From: Pseudomonas orientalis
GTDB taxonomy: Bacteria; Pseudomonadota; Gammaproteobacteria; Pseudomonadales; Pseudomonadaceae
Length of the DNA stretch: 64,000 nucleotides
Direction of reading: 5' to 3'
Assembly (NCBI RefSeq): GCF_002934065.1
Contig: NZ_CP018049.1
Location: forward strand, 5,516,501 to 5,580,500
Of the stretch, positions 53,787-60,248 are shown in pieces (the first letter of the stretch is position 1; every line of letters starts with the position of its first letter). A program made the position numbers and the translations under genes. The notes beneath the pieces are model-generated. The model was not told where the DNA came from. It saw only the letters and a list, made by a program, of their open reading frames with translations, and did not search any database.

Positions 53787-54550
53787 TGCTCCCGCAACAG
53801 TTGGCGTACGTGGCTGGACGCCGCACGATTGGACGCCCCCAGGCGCCCGCTCAGATCGGCGGTATCGATATCCTTGATCGCATTCATCAGGCAATCGCTG
53901 ACCCGTGCCACGTCGTCTGCCGTGGGTTGTTCAATCTGGCTGACCGTCAGCGTCTCCCAGAGCAGCCCAAGGCTGGCATAACTGTCGATGTCATACGCCA
54001 TCGGTGGCACGCTGGCAGCCAGGGCTTCGAGTTCTTCGACGCTGCGCAGGGTGACCCGCGCCGCCGAGGCCTTGCCCATGGCATGCACCATCACGCCGGG
54101 GTCGCGCAGGGCAATCAGGCGATTGGCCTGGTAACCGTGAGCGAGGAACGCGCCGGACATGGCCTTGCCCACCAGCAGCGCAATCACCGGGTGTCCGGCG
54201 AGACGGGCACGGGCGTAGCTGTCGGCGGCGGCGGCCAGGGCTTGATGGATGCCGAGGGCTTCTTCGCGACGACCGTAGGCTTGGCTGGGCACATCGACGA
54301 TGGCGATCAGCGGGCGTTTGTCACCCCTGGCAATAGCGTCATCGACGGCCTTGGCGAGCCCCCAGCCTTCCAGCAAACCGACTTCGCCATTGCGTGCGCG
54401 CGGGAAGCGGTTGTTCGGGTCGGTGACCACGGCGAGAAAACGCACGCTCTGGCCGTTCAACTGGCCATCGGCGATCCTGAGCGAGTCAGGCAAGCCTTGC
54501 ACCCGCGTTGCGCCGGCGCTTAGCGCGTTAAACCACTGCAAACCTCTCAT
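53780..54550 (-). CDS. mdcE: Malonate decarboxylase gamma subunit MdcE
   Basis: 256 residues with the crotonase/carboxyltransferase fold. With MdcD it forms the decarboxylase that removes CO2 from malonyl-S-ACP. Marks: GQSVRFLAVVTDPNNRFPRA, ARGDKRPLIAIVDVPSQAYG, LLVGKAMSGAFLAHGYQANR. It overlaps mdcD by four bases (ATGA) and mdcG by seven. Confidence 0.93.
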   Translation of the reverse strand: MRGLQWFNALSAGATRVQGLPDSLRIADGQLNGQSVRFLAVVTDPNNRFPRARNGEVGLLEGWGLAKAVDDAIARGDKRPLIAIVDVPSQAYGRREEALGIHQALAAAADSYARARLAGHPVIALLVGKAMSGAFLAHGYQANRLIALRDPGVMVHAMGKASAARVTLRSVEELEALAASVPPMAYDIDSYASLGLLWETLTVSQIEQPTADDVARVSDCLMNAIKDIDTADLSGRLGASNRAASSHVRQLLREQW

Positions 54551-55389
54551 GGGCGTTCTCCCTGATACAGCGCGCGCACCGTCGCCGGCTCGATTTGCGC
54601 TGTCGTATCCAGTTCGGCCAGGCGCGCCAGATAAAAATCAGCGCGGCGGCTACGCTGTTGTTCGGGCGCGCCTTGCTGCAACAGCGCGCTGACGGTCTGC
54701 TGGATCTGCGCCACATCGTCGGCCACATAACGGTCGGCCAACCCGCTGTTGAAGCGCTGTTCGCCACCCGTAAGGCTCCAGATAAACGGCCGGTCGCGGG
54801 AGTCGTATTCGGCCAACCCGGCTTCCTGCTCGATCACCTGCGGGCCATTCAAGCCCAGGCGCGCTTCACGGGTGACCACCAGATAGCTGCACAACCCTGC
54901 GGCGATGGACATGCCGCCGAAGCAGCCGACACTGCCCGCCACCACGCCGATTACCGGCTGGTACTGGCGCAGGTCGACAATCGCCGCGTGGATATCGGCA
55001 ATGGCGGCCAGACCCAGGTTGGCTTCCTGCAGGCGTACGCCGCCGGTTTCCAGCAGCAGCACGGCGCGGGTCGGGATGCCGTTGCGGTTATCTTCAGCGG
55101 CCAGTTCCAGCGCTCCGGCGATCTTCGCGCCGCCGACTTCACCGAGGCTGCCGCCCTGGAAGTTACCTTCGATGGCGGCAATCACTACCGGCAGACCGGC
55201 AACGCTGCCTTTGGCGATGACCACCCCGTCATCCGCCTGGGGCACCACGCCCTGGCGGCTGAGCCACGGCGACATGACGCGTTGAAACGGGTCGATCAGC
55301 TCGCGAAAGGTGCCGGCATCCAGCAACGCCTTGGCGCGCTGCCGAGCACCGAGTTCAACGAAGCTGTGTTTGTTGAGCCAATCAGTCAT
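54547..55389 (-). CDS. mdcD: Malonate decarboxylase beta subunit MdcD
   Basis: 280-residue carboxyltransferase-type subunit. Marks: FVELGARQRAKALLDAGTFR, EGNFQGGSLGEVGGAKIAGA, LLLETGGVRLQEANLGLAAI and GSVGCFGGMSIAAGLCSYLV. ATG 55389 gives MTDWLNKHSFVELG, as in related proteins; it overlaps the mdcC stop by eight bases. Confidence 0.93.
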   Translation of the reverse strand: MTDWLNKHSFVELGARQRAKALLDAGTFRELIDPFQRVMSPWLSRQGVVPQADDGVVIAKGSVAGLPVVIAAIEGNFQGGSLGEVGGAKIAGALELAAEDNRNGIPTRAVLLLETGGVRLQEANLGLAAIADIHAAIVDLRQYQPVIGVVAGSVGCFGGMSIAAGLCSYLVVTREARLGLNGPQVIEQEAGLAEYDSRDRPFIWSLTGGEQRFNSGLADRYVADDVAQIQQTVSALLQQGAPEQQRSRRADFYLARLAELDTTAQIEPATVRALYQGERP

Positions 55390-55681
55390 GGCCGATCTCC
55401 TCGAAGCCTTGCTCCAGGCGCAAACGCACCACACCGGGCGTGGCGCCAAAATCGTGGATATCAATGTTCAGGGCCGGCGGCGTCTGCTCCTGGAAAATGC
55501 GTTCGAACAGGTGCTGCCAACGTTGCTCGGCGCCGTTCACCGAGGTCTGTACCTGGATGGTAAGCGTGCCGGCGGTGCCCGGTTCCAGCAGCACTTCAAG
55601 GTCGCCGGAGCCGACGCACCCCACCAGCGCACGGCCTTTTGGCGGCTGCCCGGCGGGGAATTCAAAGGATAAAGTCTCCAT
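55382..55681 (-). CDS. mdcC: Malonate decarboxylase acyl carrier protein MdcC (delta subunit)
   Basis: 99 residues, the carrier that bears the prosthetic group. The attachment site is expected at the serine in GCVGSGDLEVLLEP near residue 25, as in MdcC and CitD. Its ATG shares one base with the mdcB stop (TGATG), so translation is coupled. Confidence 0.92.
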   Translation of the reverse strand: METLSFEFPAGQPPKGRALVGCVGSGDLEVLLEPGTAGTLTIQVQTSVNGAEQRWQHLFERIFQEQTPPALNIDIHDFGATPGVVRLRLEQGFEEIGHD

Positions 55682-56514
55682 CACAACGCTCCGTCGAGGC
55701 GGTCGATAAACAGGCAGGCGGCCAACAGGTCGGCGGCGCCGCCGGGGGAGGCATTCAGGGCCAGCAGTTGTTGGTCCAGCGCGTGCAACTGGCGGCGACC
55801 GGCGAGGGTTGCGCTGCCGCCGGCGTCAAGCACGGCCTGGGCGCCCTGTTGCATGGCAGTCAGGCCGTCGTAGCCTGCGCGGTAGAGCACGCAGGTGTCG
55901 GCCAGCTCGGTCATGATCGCGAGCAAGGCGTCCAGGCGGGCGTTCTGTTCTCCGGCGTTTTGCTGGCGGCTCTTGTGCAGTTGCGGCAGGCCGCGTTGCA
56001 TCACCGAAGGGAAGCCCAACTGTGCTTCTTGGCGGGCACCGCGTGCGCCGTAGCGTTGGGCGACCTGGGCGCCGTGGCTCAGGGGTTGCGGGGCGAAGCG
56101 ATCATCGAGCAGAGCCAGTTTGGCTGCGGTCAGGGTTACGGTTCGTGGTTGCAGGGCCGCTGCTGCGGTGAGCAAGCCAAGGGCCCAGATCGCGCCGCGA
56201 TGGGTATTTACGCCGTGGGTGGTGATGAGCATCGCTTGCTCGCCCTCACGACCTATACGGCCGAGCGCTTCACGCAGGGGCACACCGACTTCACCGAACT
56301 CAAGGGCGGCCTCGGCCATTTCCTTGAACATCGGCCACAACGACAGCGCCGAGGCGTGCATCAGGCCCAGGTGCAAATCGGTGTGAGCGCCGTTGCCGCG
56401 CCGGTCCACCAATGCGGGTTTGGGTGAGAGATCGGCTTCATCGATCAGCGCATCGACCGCCCTATCCGCCAGGCGATCGGCCAGGCTCACTTCATGCAGT
56501 TTGAGGGCGCGCAT
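55681..56514 (-). CDS. mdcB: Triphosphoribosyl-dephospho-CoA synthase MdcB
   Basis: 277 residues of the CitG/MdcB family; makes the prosthetic-group precursor from dephospho-CoA and ATP. Marks: SPKPALVDRRGNGAHTDLHL, TTHGVNTHRGAIWALGLLTA, GARQEAQLGFPSVMQRGLPQ and DTCVLYRAGYDGLTAMQQGA. It begins directly after the mdcA stop with no gap and ends in a one-base overlap with mdcC. Confidence 0.93.
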   Translation of the reverse strand: MRALKLHEVSLADRLADRAVDALIDEADLSPKPALVDRRGNGAHTDLHLGLMHASALSLWPMFKEMAEAALEFGEVGVPLREALGRIGREGEQAMLITTHGVNTHRGAIWALGLLTAAAALQPRTVTLTAAKLALLDDRFAPQPLSHGAQVAQRYGARGARQEAQLGFPSVMQRGLPQLHKSRQQNAGEQNARLDALLAIMTELADTCVLYRAGYDGLTAMQQGAQAVLDAGGSATLAGRRQLHALDQQLLALNASPGGAADLLAACLFIDRLDGAL

Positions 56515-58185
56515 CTACCAGCTCCTGAATTTGGCGGGTGGGTTGTACAGGCCGCCGGACCAGTCCACCAGGTCCGCCACGCTCTTGGCGGCCAACAGCT
56601 CGCGGGTGGCGTCGGTGCGACGAATGCCCAGGTCTTCGGGCAGCGCAATCAAGCCTTCGCGGCGCATGCGGGCGGTGTCCTTGGGGTTGTGGCGCATACC
56701 GATGGCGGTGACCCCGGCGACGGCAGCGATCATTGCCTGGCGTTCTTCCAGGGAGCGCGCCTTGTACAGGTAGGCGATGCCTTCTTCGGTGAGCAGGTGG
56801 GTGACGTCGTCGCCGTAGATCATGATTGGCGCCAGGGGCATGCCGCTTTTGCGCGCCACTTCCACCGCGTCGAGGGTGTCGACGAAGGTCGGTTTGCCGC
56901 CTTCCTGGAAGGTCTCGACCATTTGCACGACGAGTTTTTTGCCGCGTTCGAGCAAGGCTTCGGGCGCATCATCGTGGCGCATGTCCAGCCAGGCCGGTGT
57001 GCCGTGGCGGCGACCGCGTGGGTCGTGGCCCATGTTCGGCGCGCCGCCGAAACCGGCGAGGCGGCCACGGGTCACGGTGCTGGAATGGCCGTCGCCGTCC
57101 ACTTGCAGGGTGGCGCCGATAAACAGGTCCACGGCGTACTGGCCGGCCAGTTGGCAGAACATGCGGTTGGAGCGCATCGAGCCGTCGCGGCCGGTGAAGA
57201 ACACATCCGGGCGTGCGGCGATGTAGTTTTCCATGCCCAGTTCAGTGCCGAAGCAATGCACGCTTTGCACCCAGCCGCTTTCAATCGCCGGGATCAGCGT
57301 GGGGTGCGGGTTGAGGGTCCAGTTGCGGCAGATCTTGCCCTTCAGGCCCAGGGATTCGCCGTAGGTGGGCAGGATCAGTTCGATGGCGGCGGTGTTGAAG
57401 CCGATACCGTGGTTGAGCGACTGCACATTGTGTTTTTCGTAGATGCCACGGATCGCCATCATCGCCATCAGCACGTGTACCGGCTTGATGTGACGCGGAT
57501 CACGGGTGAACAGCGGCTCGATATAGAACGGCTTGTCGGCCACCACCACGAAATCCACCCAACTGGCGGGGATGTCCACGCGCGGCAAGTCGGTGACGTC
57601 GTCCACCAATTGGTTGACCTGCACGATCACGATGCCATCGCTGAAGGCAGCGGGTTCGATCAGCGCGGGGGTGTCTTCGGTGCTGGCGCCGGTGTAGATG
57701 TTGCCGGCGCGGTCGGCCATGAAGCCGGCCGAAAGCACCACGTTGGGAATCAGGTCCACCACCAGGCGCGCATAGAGTTCGATGTAGGTATGGATCGCGC
57801 CGATTTCCAGCAGGCCGTCTTCGAGCAACTGGCTGATGCGCAGGGATTGGGTGCCGGCAAAGGAGAAATCCAGCTTGCGTGCGATGCCTTTTTCAAACAG
57901 GTCCAGGTGCTCGGAACGCCCGACGCTGGGCATGATCATGTGCAAATCGTGGAGCTTGGCCGGGTCGGCCTTGGCCAGGGAGCGCGAGAGGAAGTCGGCC
58001 TGCTTCTGGTTGTTGCCCTCCAGTACCACACGGTCGCCGGGAAGGATCAAGGCTTCAAGGGCCTCGACGATCTTGTCACTGGGCAACACCGCCCCGTCTG
58101 CATACTGTTTGACCAGCCCGAGCCGCCGCTGCTTCTCGTCGCGCCGCCGCGTCCAGCGCGAGTCGGGGGTGATGGTTGTTGTCAT
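56515..58185 (-). CDS. mdcA: Malonate decarboxylase alpha subunit MdcA (acetyl-S-ACP:malonate ACP transferase)
   Basis: 556 residues of the CoA-transferase-like family; it exchanges acetate for malonate on the carrier protein. Marks: LPSDKIVEALEALILPGDRV, ADFLSRSLAKADPAKLHDLH, ALIEPAAFSDGIVIVQVNQL, LNHGIGFNTAAIELILPTYG, and GRLAGFGGAPNMGHDPRGRR near residue 400. First gene of the operon; ATG 58185 follows GGAG. The promoter must lie in the 110 bases before the REPIN at 58295. Confidence 0.94.
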   Translation of the reverse strand: MTTTITPDSRWTRRRDEKQRRLGLVKQYADGAVLPSDKIVEALEALILPGDRVVLEGNNQKQADFLSRSLAKADPAKLHDLHMIMPSVGRSEHLDLFEKGIARKLDFSFAGTQSLRISQLLEDGLLEIGAIHTYIELYARLVVDLIPNVVLSAGFMADRAGNIYTGASTEDTPALIEPAAFSDGIVIVQVNQLVDDVTDLPRVDIPASWVDFVVVADKPFYIEPLFTRDPRHIKPVHVLMAMMAIRGIYEKHNVQSLNHGIGFNTAAIELILPTYGESLGLKGKICRNWTLNPHPTLIPAIESGWVQSVHCFGTELGMENYIAARPDVFFTGRDGSMRSNRMFCQLAGQYAVDLFIGATLQVDGDGHSSTVTRGRLAGFGGAPNMGHDPRGRRHGTPAWLDMRHDDAPEALLERGKKLVVQMVETFQEGGKPTFVDTLDAVEVARKSGMPLAPIMIYGDDVTHLLTEEGIAYLYKARSLEERQAMIAAVAGVTAIGMRHNPKDTARMRREGLIALPEDLGIRRTDATRELLAAKSVADLVDWSGGLYNPPAKFRSW

Positions 58186-58294
58186 GGTTGCTCCACGGGG
58201 GGTTGCTGTCGTGGGCTGTACCTTAGGAGTGAATGTGGAGGCTATCAATCAAGCAGGGCAGCAAACCATTACGCCTGGAGTAACAAAGATAAAA

Positions 58295-58385
58295 ATGTGG
58301 GAGGGGGCTTGCCCCCGATTGCGGTGGGTCAGCTAATAGATATGTGGCTGATACACCGCTATCGGGGGCAAGCCCCCTCCCACAT
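58295..58385. repeat. REPIN (inward-facing REP pair)
   Basis: Inverted arms ATGTGGGAGGGGGCTTGCCC and complement around about 45 bases, upstream of mdcA and downstream of the DUF6124-like gene. Confidence 0.9.
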
Positions 58386-58408
58386 TTGCTCAGTGGCGCC
58401 TGTTAGAT

Positions 58409-58452
58409 AGCGGTCCCAATCAAGGACCGATCAGTCCCTATTTGGGACCGCT
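58409..58452. repeat. Inverted repeat touching the stop codon of the DUF6124-like gene
   Basis: AGCGGTCCCAA at 58409 and TTGGGACCGCT ending at 58452 are perfect 11-base arms with a second small inverted pair (GGAC/GTCC) inside the loop. The right arm ends at the base before the stop codon. No T run follows on the minus strand, so it does not look like a usual intrinsic terminator; it may protect the mRNA 3' end. Confidence 0.6.
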
Positions 58453-58692
58453 TTAAAATTCCGGCGAAGGACTGACTTGCTCCAGCGCTCTATCGACCAG
58501 CAACTGCCCCAACTCTGCCATCTGCTGAATTCCAAGCATGATGGCGCGCTGGGAGGTGTCCAGATCGAAGGCCAGGGTGCAGGTAAGCGCGTTGAGGGAG
58601 GACAGGGTTTCGCTGGCGTTGACCAGCAGGGTTTCGGTGTTTTGGTGAGGGTTTACGGTGAAGAGGGGTGGATTGGGGGTAGGTTTGATCAT
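58453..58692 (-). CDS. DUF6124-like small protein
   Basis: 79 residues (MIKPTPNPPLFTVNPHQNTE, then a long helix with TLAFDLDTSQRAIMLGIQQM). It matches the DUF3077/DUF6124 small proteins of Pseudomonas and appears related to 16893-17186 (both have a short FT-x-x-x-x-x-T segment and LLV/LLI before the helix). Function unknown. AGGAG lies seven bases before the ATG and forms part of CTGTTTAGGA, the partner of an anti-Shine-Dalgarno loop in the leader. Confidence 0.75.
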   Translation of the reverse strand: MIKPTPNPPLFTVNPHQNTETLLVNASETLSSLNALTCTLAFDLDTSQRAIMLGIQQMAELGQLLVDRALEQVSPSPEF

Positions 58693-58699
58693 GATGAAA

Positions 58700-58835
58700 C
58701 TCCTAAACAGTCAGTAAGGAGCGCCACCGTTCGCTTGCACGCGAATGAGGGTGGCGACCGTGCGCAGGTGTGCAAGACCGGGCCTGTTTAGGACACCCAG
58801 CAGGTCCGAAGACCTCCTGCGCGCAGCCGCCATAA
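58700..58835 (-). promoter_or_regulatory. Structured leader RNA with self-sequestered ribosome binding site (copy 2)
   Basis: Read on the minus strand: P1 pairs 58831-58817 with 58767-58749 (15 bp with two wobbles and one mismatch); P2 is AGGTC-TTCG-GACCT (58815-58802); P3 is GGTGT/ACACC (58797-58793 with 58771-58767); P4 is TTCGC/GCGAA (58745-58730). The P3 loop TCCTAAACAG (58793-58784) is a perfect complement of CTGTTTAGGA (58710-58701), which holds the Shine-Dalgarno of the gene starting at 58692. Same order of stems and same UUCG loop as copy 1. Confidence 0.72.
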
Positions 58836-58847
58836 AGCAGCGAGCAC

Positions 58848-58875
58848 AAAAAACGCCCGTGGTTGGCTGGGCGTT
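58848..58875 (-). terminator. Intrinsic terminator upstream of leader copy 2
   Basis: On the minus strand ACGCCC, ten-base loop, GGGCGT followed by TTTTT. It lies just upstream of P1 of the leader. The bases before it (GGCGTACGAACGCC) could instead pair with each other and block it, so it might be part of the same switch. No gene that it would terminate is evident upstream. Confidence 0.65.
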
Positions 58876-58968
58876 CGTACGCCTAAACAGTTTCGTCGGA
58901 CTTGCACGTCCGTGTCACCGTTTTTTGCGATGACGTGACGAAGACTAGGCGCGCGGACTTCTCACCAC

Positions 58969-59020
58969 AAGTTCATGCATGGCCCAAAATCTTGCGGGAA
59001 AAATCCGAAGGCCACACCCA
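58969..59020. repeat. Imperfect ~50-bp repeat flanking the higBA remnant, left copy
   Basis: AAGTTCATGCATGGCCCAAA and the following 30 bases match 59606-59657 at about 45 of 52 positions. The two copies face the same way, about 640 bases apart, and enclose the decayed higBA genes. Confidence 0.6.
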
Positions 59021-59085
59021 ATGTCATCCTTCCGATAGGCAGCAAAGAATGCTCCGACAGGCTTTTCAGGTTGTTGCTCGGAACT

Positions 59086-59187
59086 CGCCTCTCTAGTCTT
59101 TCCCATCCGAAAAGTGGTAACTGGCGCATCATTTTTCGGATGTTCGACGACCAGGTCGAACTGGTCGACTATCTTGACTACCACTGA
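59086..59187 (+). pseudogene. higB: Remnant of a HigB-type toxin (3' end)
   Basis: The last 23 codons encode GNWRIIFRMFDDQVELVDYL then DYH, the typical C-terminus of HigB/RelE-fold toxins (mRNA interferases), and stop 15 bases before the higA start. Upstream the similarity is lost: the frame from 58975 gives no recognisable HigB N-terminus, and the left flanking repeat lies there. The toxin is therefore truncated and surely inactive. Confidence 0.7.
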
Positions 59188-59201
59188 GTAGAGGTATTGA
59201 T

Positions 59202-59488
59202 ATGGGTATGCACAACCCACCTCACCCAGGTGAAATATTGCTTGAAGATGTAATTCCTGCCTTGGGCATTACCATTACTGAAATGGCACGACGTCTTGGC
59301 TTCGCCCGCGAGACTTTTTCAAGGATTTGCATGGCCACGCCCCGGTCAGCCCGGACCTCGCCGTCCGGTTGGAACGGGCCGGTGTGAGTACAGCCCAGTT
59401 ATGGTTGTCGATGCAGAGTGCCTACGACTTGTGGCAGGCCGAGCATCGGGAGCAGCCGGTGATTGAGCGGTTTGCGCGGATTGATTGA
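59202..59488 (+). pseudogene. higA: HigA antitoxin, frameshifted
   Basis: The frame starts MGMHNPPHPGEILLEDVIPA with the HigA/VapI helix-turn-helix ITITEMARRLGFARETFSRI, then shifts near 59327. In the next frame the expected continuation is intact: HGHAPVSPDLAVRLERAGVS, TAQLWLSMQSAYDLWQAEHR and a stop at 59486. One base is missing (ATT-TGC where ATT-CTG-CAT is expected). The 61-residue product keeps part of the DNA-binding domain only. Confidence 0.85.
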
Positions 59489-59498
59489 GAATGGAGAA

Positions 59499-59588
59499 AG
59501 TGGGAGGGGCTTACCCCCCATAGCAGTGGGTCAGCTAACACATTTCTGGCTGATACACCGCTATCGGGGGCAAGCCCCCTCCCACATT
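59499..59588. repeat. REPIN with degenerate left arm
   Basis: The left arm is AGTGGGAGGGGCTTACCCCC (one G lost, one base changed), the right arm is intact (TCGGGGGCAAGCCCCCTCCC). It directly follows the higA pseudogene and so may be decaying with it. Confidence 0.85.
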
Positions 59589-59605
59589 TGATAGCAGCCC
59601 CCGAG

Positions 59606-59657
59606 AAGTTCATGCACAGCCCGACATCTTGCAGGAAAATTCCGAAGCCACCCGCAG
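59606..59657. repeat. Imperfect ~50-bp repeat flanking the higBA remnant, right copy
   Basis: AAGTTCATGCACAGCCCGAC and following bases, partner of 58969-59020. The pair encloses higBA and one REPIN. Confidence 0.6.
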
Positions 59658-59680
59658 TCTGTCAAACACCGATACTTTAA

Positions 59681-59769
59681 TGTGGGAGGGGGCTTGCCCC
59701 CGATGGCAGTGGGCAAGCCAGAGATTTATCAACTGACACTCTGTCATCGGGGGCAAGCACCCTCCCACA
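59681..59769. repeat. REPIN (inward-facing REP pair)
   Basis: Left arm TGTGGGAGGGGGCTTGCCCC, right arm TCGGGGGCAAGCACCCTCCC (one substitution) around about 45 bases, before the chpC 3' end. Confidence 0.88.
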
Positions 59770-59792
59770 GTCGATCTTCATAGGTCTCAAGC

Positions 59793-60248
59793 TCAAGCCA
59801 GGCCGGACTCGGCCAGCAGCGCTTCAAGCCCCATCAGGTCCGGCACCTTCGCCACATGCTCGCCCACCTGCACCGCCGCCAGTTCCAGCGGGCACAGCGG
59901 TACGTCCACGTAGCTCAATTCGCTGTCGAGTTTGTACGAGCGCGGAATGCCCTGGATCACCACTGCGATGAACTTAAGCGTCGGCCGCCCGCCCAAGGTG
60001 TTCAACACCACGATCCTGGAGCGTTCGCCGGTCACGCTGGCTTCGCCGCACACGGCTTCGAAGCTGATCAAGGGTATGTGCCGATCCCGCCAGGTGACTT
60101 CGCGCAGGTACCACGGCGGTGCATCGCTGGCCGGTTCGCCGCGCTGGAAGTCGATCAGTTCGGCCACCGCGACATTCGGCAGGATCAGGTGACGATCAGC
60201 CAACGGCAGCAACAGCCCGGTGAGTTGGCTCGCGCGGTGGTCAAGCAT
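59793..60248 (-). CDS. chpC: CheW-like adaptor of the Chp system (ChpC)
   Basis: 151-residue CheW-domain protein (GLLLPLADRHLILPNVAVAE, IDFQRGEPASDAPPWYLREV, RSRIVVLNTLGGRPTLKFIA). It follows chpA with an eight-base overlap and resembles ChpC, an adaptor between chemoreceptors and the ChpA kinase of the twitching/surface-sensing system. ChpB (methylesterase), which lies between chpA and chpC in P. aeruginosa, is absent here. Confidence 0.83.
   Translation of the reverse strand: MLDHRASQLTGLLLPLADRHLILPNVAVAELIDFQRGEPASDAPPWYLREVTWRDRHIPLISFEAVCGEASVTGERSRIVVLNTLGGRPTLKFIAVVIQGIPRSYKLDSELSYVDVPLCPLELAAVQVGEHVAKVPDLMGLEALLAESGLA

Noticed and set aside
58945..59220. 91-residue minus-strand frame over the higBA remnant
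   Set aside because: It runs through the left flanking repeat and antisense to the HigB C-terminus; no family is recognisable.
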